A stretch of DNA of 15,554 bases, from positions 1-15,554 of the forward strand of contig CAMLRA010000088.1 of the NCBI GenBank assembly GCA_946482325.1. The letters run 5' to 3'. Each line of letters starts with the position of its first letter. Within the stretch, counting starts at the first letter, position 1. The position numbers were made by a program, and so were the translations under genes. The stretch is from an uncultured Chromatiaceae bacterium. Lineage in GTDB: Bacteria; Pseudomonadota; Gammaproteobacteria; Enterobacterales; Alteromonadaceae. Positions 1 through 6,572 of the stretch are shown piece after piece. The notes below the pieces were generated by a model. The model made no database searches. It saw only the letters and a program-made list of their open reading frames with translations, and was not told the origin of the DNA.

Positions 1-81
1 GTTGCCACTTTGAAAAAGACAGCAGAAAAATTAAAAAGAAGTAAATGGGATACGCTGGAATTTGTCAGGAAAAACAGCTGG

Positions 82-441
82 TCAGCGCTCAGGGCGGCGC
101 CATAACCAAATCAGCACCAGCGGCAGGATCCCAGTGACCAATAACTGCAACCACAGCGCCAGGCTGCAGTACCACAATAGACTCAAACTCAGTGCCATCA
201 TCAGACTCGCCAGCCACTTGGCCCGGCGCGGTACAGCGCCGTGCTGACGCCATTGTTGTACCGGCGGTCCGAAGTGTGGATGTTGCAGTAACCAGCGCTC
301 AAATTGTGGCCAGCCTTTACCGGCGGCAAAAGCAGATAACAACACAAAAGGCACGGTTGGCAGACCCGGCAGCAGCACGCCAATCAGCCCGAGCGCTAAA
401 CTGCCGAGAGCTAATAGCCGCCAACACCAGTTGAGCAACAT
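82..441 (-). CDS. YbaN/DUF454-family inner membrane protein
   Basis: A 119-residue integral membrane protein. It has two hydrophobic hairpins: residues about 3-35, containing the hallmark PGLPTVPFVLL stretch, and about 75-115. They flank a soluble linker with the family pattern GKGWPQFERWLLQH...FGPPVQQW...AVPRRAK. This matches the E. coli YbaN (DUF454) family in length and layout; its biochemical role is unknown. I chose the ATG at 441..439. An open frame extends upstream to 555, but that part is translation of the lacI 3' end and has no membrane character. The start lies one base after the lacI stop (TGATATG) and has no clear Shine-Dalgarno sequence, so translation is probably coupled to the regulator gene. 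Nothing links it mechanistically to pectin use; it may be a passenger. Confidence 0.85.
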   Translation of the reverse strand: MLLNWCWRLLALGSLALGLIGVLLPGLPTVPFVLLSAFAAGKGWPQFERWLLQHPHFGPPVQQWRQHGAVPRRAKWLASLMMALSLSLLWYCSLALWLQLLVTGILPLVLIWLWRRPER

Positions 442-442
442 A

Positions 443-1468
443 TCAAAGCCGTTTAGTCGATTCCCGCACCACCAGCGTCGGCGCGACTTTGGCCGCGACA
501 TGGCCGGCGCCGTGGCGGTTGTCTTCGATATCCATAATGATTTTGGTGGCCGCAAGCTGCGCCATTTGCCGGACTGGCCGGCGGATAGTGGTCAAGGCAG
601 GAATAATCCGGCTGGCCAATAAGTTATCATCAAACCCGGCGACCGACAGCTGGTCCGGCACTTTGATGCCAAGCTCATGCGCGGCTTTGAGAACACCGGC
701 TGCCATCTGATCGTTGTTCGCGAAAATCGCAGTGGGTTTAACTTCACCGCTCAGCAGTTGCTGCGCACATTCAATGCCGGTTTCAAAACTGTTGTTGCCT
801 TCAACTATCCAGTCCGGCCGCAGCTTGATGCCATAAGCCGACAGCCCAAGCTGAAAACCTTCCATCCGTTCGGTGGACGATTTATAGCGCTGCGGCCCGC
901 TGATAAAAGCAATATTCTGATGGCCAAGCTGCGCAAAATAACGGGCCATTTCGGCGGCGGCGGCGCGGTCGTCCGACACCACCGAATGATAAGTTTCATC
1001 CAGTAATACTGACGTTAACCGCACATAAGGCCGCTCGGCCTGTTTCAGCGCGCTGGCCAGATGATCGAGCTCCGACACCGGCGGCAGCAAAATCACGCCG
1101 TCGAGTTTCGAGCGGTTGATAAAAGCAAAACAGTCCTGCACCAGGGTTTCACTGCGGTAGCGGCACGGATGCACCACCAGCTCGTACCCGAGCTGGCTAC
1201 AGACTTCCAGCACACCACGCTGCACATCATCGAGATACAACGCATCCGGGTTATCGTAGATAAGCCCGAGCAGATAAGAGCGGCTGGACGCCAGGCCCCG
1301 CGCTTGCGGGCTTGGCGAATAATTCAGCTCTGCTATCACTTTTTCCACTTTGACCCGCGTCGATTCACCAACCGCCAGCGAGCCATTAATCACCCGCGAT
1401 ACCGTGCGTTTGGACACTCCGGCTAAGCGGGCCACGTCGTTAATAGTGGATGATTTCAGCGTGTAAAT
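443..1468 (-). CDS. LacI/GalR-family transcriptional regulator of the uronate locus
   Basis: DNA-binding repressor. The N-terminal helix-turn-helix reads TINDVARLAGVSKRTVSRVIN, followed by a hinge (SPSPQARGLAS) and a periplasmic-binding-protein-like effector domain. That domain carries the usual family patterns GVILLPP, HQNIAFISGP, TAIFANNDQMAAGVL and LSVAGFDDN. The start is unusual. The first canonical start codon in frame (GTG, 1435..1433) would delete TIND and the first HTH residues. Upstream to the in-frame stop there is no ATG, GTG or TTG. An ATT at 1468..1466 sits 6 nt after GGGAGA (1480..1475) and gives 341 residues; a CTG at 1459..1457 is the alternative (338 residues). The effector is probably a kdu-pathway intermediate such as KDG, and targets are probably the kdu-TRAP and TBDR operons. 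Both are inferred from neighbourhood only. Confidence 0.92.
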   Translation of the reverse strand: MYTLKSSTINDVARLAGVSKRTVSRVINGSLAVGESTRVKVEKVIAELNYSPSPQARGLASSRSYLLGLIYDNPDALYLDDVQRGVLEVCSQLGYELVVHPCRYRSETLVQDCFAFINRSKLDGVILLPPVSELDHLASALKQAERPYVRLTSVLLDETYHSVVSDDRAAAAEMARYFAQLGHQNIAFISGPQRYKSSTERMEGFQLGLSAYGIKLRPDWIVEGNNSFETGIECAQQLLSGEVKPTAIFANNDQMAAGVLKAAHELGIKVPDQLSVAGFDDNLLASRIIPALTTIRRPVRQMAQLAATKIIMDIEDNRHGAGHVAAKVAPTLVVRESTKRL

Positions 1469-1474
1469 GATAGT

Positions 1475-1480
1475 TCTCCC
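1475..1480 (-). promoter_or_regulatory. Ribosome binding site deciding the lacI start
   Basis: GGGAGA on the minus strand. It lies 6 nt upstream of an in-frame ATT, 15 nt from CTG and 39 nt from the first GTG. The spacing supports initiation at ATT (as known for infC) rather than at the GTG that would break the helix-turn-helix. Confidence 0.5.
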
Positions 1481-1541
1481 GGGCGGTCTGAGCTGATGTG
1501 CTGCCGGCCTGTGCCTGTGCGGTCAAAGGGCCAGCAGCGCC

Positions 1542-1547
1542 ATTCTA
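1542..1547 (-). promoter_or_regulatory. Possible -10 box of a lacI promoter
   Basis: TAGAAT on the minus strand matches TATAAT at five of six positions and lies 74 nt upstream of the proposed lacI start. No convincing -35 box is found 16-18 nt upstream, so lacI may instead depend on read-through from dctM. Confidence 0.25.
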
Positions 1548-1605
1548 ATGAACAAGCGGTGGAAGTGCTACACCAACCAGCGGTGTTGCTGATTCAGCCA
1601 GCTGC

Positions 1606-1659
1606 CTGTTACAACCAATTGAGCTGTTACAACCAGCTGCGCCATTACAAACCGACAAA
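1606..1659. repeat. 18-bp tandem repeat, two clear copies and one degenerate
   Basis: CTGTTACAACCA occurs at 1606-1617 and 1624-1635. A third, diverged unit (CCATTACAAACC) begins at 1642, so TTACAA recurs at exactly 18-nt steps: 1609, 1627 and 1645. The third copy contains the dctM stop codon. On the minus strand the array reads as GTTGTAACAG repeats just after dctM and before lacI. Function is unknown; replication slippage or a protein-binding array are both possible. Confidence 0.6.
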
Positions 1660-2940
1660 TGCCGGCAGCCATTCGCTGATCGCCGGAATATAAGTCACCA
1701 GCATCAGCACCACAAACATCGCGGCATACATTGGCAGCAGCGGCTTGATCATCTGTTCCAGCTTCACTTTGGCTACGGCACAAGCGACAAAAAGCACACT
1801 GCCAACCGGCGGCGACACCAGACCAATCGACAGGTTCAGGATCATCATGATGCCAAAGTGCAGCGGTGACACACCCAGCTCCACCGCCACCGGCAGGAAA
1901 ATTGGCGTGAAGATCAGCACCGCTGGCGTCATATCCATAAAAGCGCCCACCACTAACAAAATCAGGTTAATAATCAGCAGGATGATGATTGGGTTTTCAC
2001 TTAAGGCCAGTAAACCTGTACTGATGCTTTGCGGAATATTTTCATAAGACAAAATCCACGACATCGCCGCAGATGTGGCAATCAGCGCCAGCACTATGGC
2101 GGTGGTTTCGGTGGATTTCAGCAGGATTTTACCCAAATCGGCCCAGGCCACTTCTTTGTACACCAGCACCGCCAGCACAAAGGAATACACCACAGCGATA
2201 GCGCCGGCTTCGGTCGCAGTAAAGGCGCCTTTGATAATGCCGCCTATCACCACGATGATCATTAATAAACTAGGGATAGCCGCAGCGATTTTACTAACCA
2301 CCAGCTTCAGCGGTAGACGCGCCCCGACCGGATAGCCTTTGACACGGGCATAACCGGCACAAACAATCATCAGCGCCACACCGAGTAAAATACCCGGCAA
2401 ATAACCGGCGACAAACAGCGCCGCAATAGACACCCCGCCGCTCGCAATGGCGTAGACAATCATGATATTCGACGGCGGGATCAGCATACCAGTGGTGGCA
2501 GCGGCGGCAGTGACCGCTGCGCTGTAAGAATCGTCATAACCCTGTTTTTTCATCTCCGGCAGCATAAAGCTGCCAATCGCCGAAGTGGCCGCCACCGCTG
2601 AACCGGAAATAGCGCCAAACAACATGCAGGACAATACGTTCACTAAAGCCAGGCCACCAGGCAGCGCGCCAACCAGCGCCATCGCACATTCAATCAGCCG
2701 TTTGGCGATGCCGCCGCGCCCCATCAATAATCCCGACAACACAAAAAACGGGATGGCGAGCAAAGCAAAACTATTCAGGCCACCGGCCATTCGCTGCGCC
2801 AACGTCGTCAGCGCCGGCAATAAATCCATGCTGAGTAACATAGTGCCAAGCGTGGCAAGGCCAATACAAAACGAAATCGGCACATTTAAAAACAGCAGGA
2901 TAAAAAAGATGCCGAGTAGCACCAATGCAGACATTTCCAT
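1645..2940 (-). CDS. TRAP transporter large permease subunit (DctM type)
   Basis: Twelve-helix-type membrane permease of a tripartite ATP-independent periplasmic transporter, the ion-coupled translocation subunit. At 431 residues it has the normal DctM length and is hydrophobic throughout. Family signatures are visible: FGAISGSAVAATSAIG (residues 109-122), IPPSN (154-158), TATEAGA (241-247), FMDMTPAVLI (334-343) and SPPVG (376-380). I chose the ATG at 2940..2938, which overlaps the dctQ stop by one base (TAATG), a translational coupling arrangement. A longer frame to 2988 lies inside dctQ and is not hydrophobic. Substrate cannot be read from this subunit. Its place beside kduI/kduD suggests a deoxy-keto-uronate or related uronate. 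Confidence 0.95.
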   Translation of the reverse strand: MEMSALVLLGIFFILLFLNVPISFCIGLATLGTMLLSMDLLPALTTLAQRMAGGLNSFALLAIPFFVLSGLLMGRGGIAKRLIECAMALVGALPGGLALVNVLSCMLFGAISGSAVAATSAIGSFMLPEMKKQGYDDSYSAAVTAAAATTGMLIPPSNIMIVYAIASGGVSIAALFVAGYLPGILLGVALMIVCAGYARVKGYPVGARLPLKLVVSKIAAAIPSLLMIIVVIGGIIKGAFTATEAGAIAVVYSFVLAVLVYKEVAWADLGKILLKSTETTAIVLALIATSAAMSWILSYENIPQSISTGLLALSENPIIILLIINLILLVVGAFMDMTPAVLIFTPIFLPVAVELGVSPLHFGIMMILNLSIGLVSPPVGSVLFVACAVAKVKLEQMIKPLLPMYAAMFVVLMLVTYIPAISEWLPAFVGL

Positions 2941-3440
2941 TATTCGCAGCCTCCGGTTGGCAGCAGCGTGTCGCCACGCCATAAACAAATCAGCTGGCAG
3001 ACGCCATAAAATGCAATCAAAAAGCCAGCCAGCGGCAAGGCCAGATAAATCCAGGCCACGCGAATACCTAAGGCTGCCGACATTTGATTCAGCTCAAACG
3101 TCAGCTGCACCAGTGCCCCGCCGCCACCGACCATCACTGCCAGCGCAAACAGCACCACCAATGCGGTCAGTAAAATCGCTACCCGGCGCTGCCACTTGGG
3201 CGCAAATTTAGAGGTCAGAATATCCAGGCCCAAATGCTGGCCGGTGCGATAGGCCAGCGCCGCGCCGAGCATGCCAATCCACAGCAACAGCGTGCGGGAA
3301 ATTTCTTCGGTCATCGAGCTTGGCTCGCCGAGAATAAAACGCGACACCACCTGCCAGCACACCACCAGAACGATGGCCGCCATCAGGCCAATCAGCAGGC
3401 GTTTTAACGCTTCATCCAGCCAAAATACAGTTTTATTCAT
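2940..3440 (-). CDS. TRAP transporter small permease subunit (DctQ type)
   Basis: A 166-residue protein with four predicted membrane helices, the small membrane subunit that pairs with DctM. The DctQ signature is present: WQVVSRFILG (residues 29-38), then TEEISRTLLLWIGMLGAA (44-61) and the TGQHLGLDIL loop (66-75). Its start (ATG 3440..3438) overlaps the end of dctP by 8 nt (ATGAATAA), and its stop overlaps dctM by one base. The three subunits should therefore be made from one message with coupled translation. Confidence 0.94.
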   Translation of the reverse strand: MNKTVFWLDEALKRLLIGLMAAIVLVVCWQVVSRFILGEPSSMTEEISRTLLLWIGMLGAALAYRTGQHLGLDILTSKFAPKWQRRVAILLTALVVLFALAVMVGGGGALVQLTFELNQMSAALGIRVAWIYLALPLAGFLIAFYGVCQLICLWRGDTLLPTGGCE

Positions 3441-4479
3441 GGTGATCCTCCTGCGCAGCTGGCACTGCAGCAGCCGGCGCTGTTACAGGCGGCAAAGCGG
3501 CGATTTTTGCCATCAAAGCGCCAACCGGGGTGTTTTTTAATGCCTGATGCAGCGGTTGTACTGCGGCGATAAAGGGTTGTTTATCCGGGTAGATTATCTC
3601 GACACCGGCGGCTTTGACTTTTTCAAGCGCTTCACGGGTTTGCGCCTGCCAGGCTTCGCGTTGCCAGACCTGTGAATCAGCAAAAGCCTGTTCCAGCCAG
3701 CCTTGTTGCTCGGCAGTTAGGGTATTCCAGATATGCTGGCTCATCAGAATCACATCCGGCACTGCGGTGTGTTCATCCAGCACGTAATATTTAGATAATT
3801 CGTAATGGCGCGACAGGTAAAAACTTGGCGGGTTGTTTTCGGCGCCATCGACCACACCTTGCTGCAGCGCCGTGTAAAGTTCGCCCCAGTCGACCGGTGT
3901 GGCGGCGCCGCCTAAGGTTTGCACCATTTGCACCGCAGTCTGGCTATTTGGCACGCGGAATTTTTGCCCGGCTAAATCCGCCGGCGTGGTGATTTTTTTG
4001 TTGGTGGTATAAAAACTGCGGCTGCCGGCGTCGTAATAACCGAGGCCCTTTAAGCGCACCGGTGCCAGTTCATCCAGCAACTGCTGACCAATCTCGCCCT
4101 GTAACACCTGCCACAGCTGCTGTTCGTCACGAAACACATAAGGCACGCTGAACAGCTGCATATTCGACGCAAAACCTTCCAGCGGTGCGGCCGACACTTT
4201 AGTCAGCGCCAGCGAACCAATCTGCAGCAACTCAATCAGTTCGCGCTCAGAACCGAGCTGACCACCGCTGTAAATGCGGATCTGCATGGTGCCATGTGAA
4301 TAGTGATCAAGCCGTTCAGCCAGCTTCACCATGGCTTTGTGCACCACATGCTCCTGGTCCAGCGTATGGGCCATGCGCAAGGTCAGCACCTGTTCTTCGG
4401 GTTTGCTGCAGCTGCTAAGCAGGACACTGAGTATGAAACTCAGCGCCAGCACGCCGCTGCGGCGCAACAAGCTTTTCAT
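3433..4479 (-). CDS. TRAP transporter solute-binding protein (DctP type), predicted lipoprotein
   Basis: Extracytoplasmic binding protein of the TRAP importer, 348 residues. The N-terminus has a basic region, a hydrophobic core and a lipobox (LSSC, Cys24), so it should be lipid-anchored rather than free. The DctP core is clear: LRMAHTLDQEHVVHKAM near residue 34, IYSGGQLGSERELIELLQ (69-86), and KFRVPNSQ, where Arg175 is at the family position that clamps a substrate carboxylate. GELYTALQQGVVDGAENNP follows. The C-terminus has an Ala/Pro-rich tail ending in DHHE. The start is well set by GGGGAG five bases upstream of the ATG. Context suggests a uronate ligand, likely 5-keto-4-deoxyuronate; this is inference. 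Residue +2 is Ser, which by the Lol rule would favour the outer membrane. Confidence 0.95.
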   Translation of the reverse strand: MKSLLRRSGVLALSFILSVLLSSCSKPEEQVLTLRMAHTLDQEHVVHKAMVKLAERLDHYSHGTMQIRIYSGGQLGSERELIELLQIGSLALTKVSAAPLEGFASNMQLFSVPYVFRDEQQLWQVLQGEIGQQLLDELAPVRLKGLGYYDAGSRSFYTTNKKITTPADLAGQKFRVPNSQTAVQMVQTLGGAATPVDWGELYTALQQGVVDGAENNPPSFYLSRHYELSKYYVLDEHTAVPDVILMSQHIWNTLTAEQQGWLEQAFADSQVWQREAWQAQTREALEKVKAAGVEIIYPDKQPFIAAVQPLHQALKNTPVGALMAKIAALPPVTAPAAAVPAAQEDHHE

Positions 4480-4532
4480 GTTATCTCCCCTGTCGAGAAA
4501 AGGCGCTGGCTGTAATTTTTTATGGTGCCGGC

Positions 4533-4559
4533 GCCGGCTTTACATAGCTAAAGCCCGGC
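4533..4559 (-). other. Intercistronic hairpin between kduI and dctP
   Basis: An inverted repeat starts immediately after the kduI stop. On the plus strand GCCGGCTTTA (4533-4542) pairs with TAAAGCCCGGC (4549-4559) around a 6-nt loop, with one bulged base. A further GC palindrome, GCCGGCGCCGGC, overlaps it at 4527-4538. In the direction of transcription it is followed by an A-rich, not U-rich, stretch, so it does not look like a terminator. A role in mRNA stability or processing, raising dctP level relative to kduI, is possible. Confidence 0.6.
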
Positions 4560-5402
4560 TCAGCGCAAGGCGCTGGCCGGGAATTTATCCATATCGTTGT
4601 AGTCGTGGTTTTCGCCGGCCATCCCCCAGATAAAGGTGTAGCTACCGGTGCCGCAACCGCTGTGAATGGACCATGGCGGCGACACCACGGCCTGATCGTT
4701 GCCGGTGAAAATATGCCGGGTTTGTTGTGGCTCACCCATAAAGTGGCAAACCTGCTGGCCTTCGCTAAGGCCAAAATAGAAATAAGCTTCCATCCGCCGG
4801 TCATGCCGGTGCGCCGGCATGGTGTTCCAGACACTGCCCGGATGCAGCACGGTCAGGCCCATTTGCAGCTGACAAGTGTCGACCACGCCTTTAATCATCA
4901 GCTGGTAAATGTCGCGTTTGTTGCTGGTCTCAAGCGCGCCCATATGCAGCACATTACAATCGGCCATCGTGATATGCCGGTTCGGATATTGATGATGCGC
5001 CGGCGTTGAATTCAGATAAAACTTGGCCGGATTTGCCGCATCGTTAGAAACAAACCGTACCTCGCGCGCACCTTTACCCACATACAGCGCTTCACGAAAA
5101 TTCAGCGGATAAGCCGTACCGTCGACTTCGACCACGCCGGCGCCGCCGGTATTGATCACACCCAGTTCACGCCGCTCTAAAAAATATTCGGCTTTCAGCG
5201 CATCCACGGTTTGCAGCAACACCGGGCCTTTGACCGGCACCGCGCTGCCGACAATCAGCCGCTCATAGTGGGTGTAATTCAGCACCAGCGTGTCGGGCTG
5301 CATCAGGTTATCCAGCAAAAAGTGCTGGCGCAGCTTGTCGGTGTCGTAATGCTTCACGTCATCCGGGTGAGTGGCGTAACGGTTGGTAAAAACAATGCTC
5401 AT
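4560..5402 (-). CDS. kduI: 5-dehydro-4-deoxy-D-glucuronate isomerase (KduI)
   Basis: Cytoplasmic zinc enzyme (EC 5.3.1.17) that isomerises 5-keto-4-deoxyuronate to 3-deoxy-D-glycero-2,5-hexodiulosonate in pectin and uronate breakdown. At 280 residues it has nearly the E. coli length (278). The metal ligands known for KduI line up with a constant offset of two: His198 and His200 in PAHRHDRR, Glu205 in MEAYFYF, and His247 in WSIHSGCGTG. Other conserved stretches are ERRELGVINTGG (76-87) and FYLNSTPAHHQYPNR (128-142). The ATG at 5402..5400 follows AGGGG with five bases between. It lies 30 nt after kduD, in the same operon. No key residue is missing. Confidence 0.97.
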   Translation of the reverse strand: MSIVFTNRYATHPDDVKHYDTDKLRQHFLLDNLMQPDTLVLNYTHYERLIVGSAVPVKGPVLLQTVDALKAEYFLERRELGVINTGGAGVVEVDGTAYPLNFREALYVGKGAREVRFVSNDAANPAKFYLNSTPAHHQYPNRHITMADCNVLHMGALETSNKRDIYQLMIKGVVDTCQLQMGLTVLHPGSVWNTMPAHRHDRRMEAYFYFGLSEGQQVCHFMGEPQQTRHIFTGNDQAVVSPPWSIHSGCGTGSYTFIWGMAGENHDYNDMDKFPASALR

Positions 5403-5432
5403 AAAAACCCCTAAAATTCGACTGAAATTAAT

Positions 5433-6200
5433 CTATCGCGCCAGCCAGCCGCCATCGACGGCGAGCACATGGCCATGCACATAGTCACTGGCGCTGGAGG
5501 CGAGGAATATCGCGGCTCCGGCTAAATCCGCCGGTTCCCCCCAACGCCCGGCCGGCAAGCGGCTTAAAATTTGTTGATTGCGGTCGGCGTTAGCCTGCAG
5601 CGCCGCCGTGTTGTCGGTTTTAAAATACCCCGGGGCAATGGCGTTGACGTTGACGCCAAAGCCAGCCCATTCATTGGCCAGCGCCCGTGTCAGGCCCACC
5701 ACAGCATGTTTACTGGCGGTATAGGCCGGCACTGTGATACCTCCGCTGTAAGACAGCATCGAGGCGATATTAATAATTTTGCCGCTTCTGCGTTCAATCA
5801 TCGCCGCGCCTAAACGCTGGCTCAGCAGAAAAGTGGCGTCGAGGTTCACTGCTAAATTTTGTTGCCAGTCGCTAAAGGCAAAATCCACTGCCGGCGTGCG
5901 GCTGATAGTGCCGCCACAGTTGACCAGAATGTCGATTTGACCGGCGTAATCCAGCGCTTTTTCGGCGAGTTGCACCACCGCATTGCTGTCGGCTAAATCG
6001 GCAGCAAAGGCCTGAGCCAAACCGCCTTGTTGGCGAATAGCCCCGACAGTCGCGTCGCTGCCGCCACAGCCGGAACTGGCACACAGGACTTCAGCACCAG
6101 CATCGGCCAGTGCCATCGCAATGGCCTGACCCAAGCCACGGCTGGCGCCAGTGACTAAGGCTTTTTTGCCGGTCAGACCAAATAATTGTTGCAGTTGCAT
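5433..6200 (-). CDS. kduD: 2-dehydro-3-deoxy-D-gluconate 5-dehydrogenase (KduD)
   Basis: Short-chain dehydrogenase that reduces the KduI product to 2-keto-3-deoxygluconate with NAD(P)H. At 255 residues it is close to E. coli KduD (253). Visible features are the Rossmann glycine motif TGASRGLG (17-24), NCGG (94-97) where many SDRs have NNAG, and the catalytic set Ser147, Tyr160, Lys164 (YTASK). AIAPGYFKTDNT (188-198) and the C-terminal HGHVLAVDGGWLAR follow. I chose the ATG at 6200..6198, which is preceded by AGGAGA at a good distance. An in-frame ATG at 6245 would add 15 residues absent from the family. It is the first gene of the leftward operon kduD-kduI-dctPQM. Related SDRs can act on other sugar acids, but the pairing with kduI makes KduD by far the best reading. 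Confidence 0.95.
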   Translation of the reverse strand: MQLQQLFGLTGKKALVTGASRGLGQAIAMALADAGAEVLCASSGCGGSDATVGAIRQQGGLAQAFAADLADSNAVVQLAEKALDYAGQIDILVNCGGTISRTPAVDFAFSDWQQNLAVNLDATFLLSQRLGAAMIERRSGKIINIASMLSYSGGITVPAYTASKHAVVGLTRALANEWAGFGVNVNAIAPGYFKTDNTAALQANADRNQQILSRLPAGRWGEPADLAGAAIFLASSASDYVHGHVLAVDGGWLAR

Positions 6201-6258
6201 CCGTCTCTCCTGTGGCCAGCGCTGCGCTTGGCCAGTTGTTGTCATGGCAGATGTGCTG

Positions 6259-6270
6259 TTGTCACGACAA
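6259..6270. promoter_or_regulatory. Short palindrome upstream of kduD, possible operator
   Basis: TTGTCACGACAA is a dyad of 5-bp arms around AC, 59-70 nt upstream of the kduD start. It could be a repressor site in the kduD leader. It resembles, but does not match in spacing, the palindrome at 6414-6429. Confidence 0.3.
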
Positions 6271-6281
6271 ATTTAATTTTT

Positions 6282-6316
6282 ATATCCATATGAAAATAAA
6301 CAATTTTTATGGATAT
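6282..6316. repeat. AT-rich inverted repeat in the divergent intergenic region
   Basis: ATATCCATA (6282-6290) is exactly repeated in inverse as TATGGATAT (6308-6316). Inside it AAAAT (6293-6297) pairs with ATTTT (6303-6307), leaving a five-base loop. The structure sits 80-115 nt upstream of kduD and about 70 nt left of the TBDR -35 box. It may be two operator half-sites or a structured leader of the kduD message. Confidence 0.5.
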
Positions 6317-6382
6317 GTACCGCCATTTTTACCCTATCCCCCAGCAAATCCACATTTTTTTTGCAGTTTTTTTGTACTGGGT

Positions 6383-6411
6383 TTGACAGTGATTATGGCT
6401 TGGTGTTAGCT
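6383..6411 (+). promoter_or_regulatory. Candidate promoter of the TonB receptor gene
   Basis: A perfect TTGACA lies at 6383-6388, preceded by T-tracts of 8 (6355-6362) and 7 (6367-6373) bases that could act as an UP element. Seventeen bases downstream the hexamer is TTAGCT (6406-6411), a weak -10; TAGCTT one base later is slightly better. The weak -10 suggests dependence on an activator or tight regulation. Confidence 0.45.
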
Positions 6412-6413
6412 TT

Positions 6414-6429
6414 TTGCCATCGGTGGCAA
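6414..6429. promoter_or_regulatory. LacI-type operator candidate overlapping the TBDR transcription start
   Basis: TTGCCATCGGTGGCAA is a 16-bp dyad centred on CG with a single mismatched pair, the shape of LacI/GalR-family operators. It lies directly after the candidate -10 box, where a bound repressor would block initiation. The regulator gene in this window is the natural partner; no second full copy was found upstream of kduD. Confidence 0.45.
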
Positions 6430-6457
6430 TAAAACGCAAGCGAATTTTGCCACCGAT
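6419..6457. repeat. 11-bp perfect inverted repeat in the TBDR leader
   Basis: ATCGGTGGCAA (6419-6429) and its exact reverse complement TTGCCACCGAT (6447-6457) are separated by 17 nt that contain a small CGC-AA-GCG dyad. It overlaps the palindrome at 6414-6429. It could be a second operator half-site or a stem-loop at the very 5' end of the TBDR message. Confidence 0.55.
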
Positions 6458-6484
6458 AGACAAAAACAAAAAACGAATCAACAG

Positions 6485-6505
6485 GGCTTGTCTTTAAGAC
6501 GGGCC
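6485..6505 (+). other. Stem-loop in the TBDR 5' untranslated region
   Basis: GGCTTGTC (6485-6492) pairs with GACGGGCC (6498-6505) around a TTTAA loop, eight pairs including two G-U wobbles as RNA. No T-run follows, so it is not a terminator. A 12-bp dyad TATGGCACCATA (6535-6546) lies further on, shortly before the ribosome binding site AGGAAG (6562-6567). Confidence 0.35.
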
Positions 6506-6572
6506 AGATAAAAAAGCGTCAACGGCGAAGGTCGTATGGCACCATAAGAACAAACCCGACGAGGAAGACATC

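Noticed and set aside
1..105. Plus-strand frame open from the left edge, 34 lysine-rich residues ending at TAA 103
   Set aside because: It could be the tail of a gene converging on the YbaN-type gene, but it overlaps that gene by 24 nt, shows no family pattern, and another frame is also open to position 44; too little to call.
2585..3211. 208-codon plus-strand frame
   Set aside because: It lies entirely antisense to dctM and dctQ, whose protein families are certain; its sequence has the usual Pro/Ala/Arg bias of a shadow frame.
6252..6265. TGTG...TCAC resembling a CRP site upstream of kduD
   Set aside because: The two halves are 6 nt apart where the consensus needs 7 between TGTG and TCAC, and the flanking A/T of the consensus are absent.
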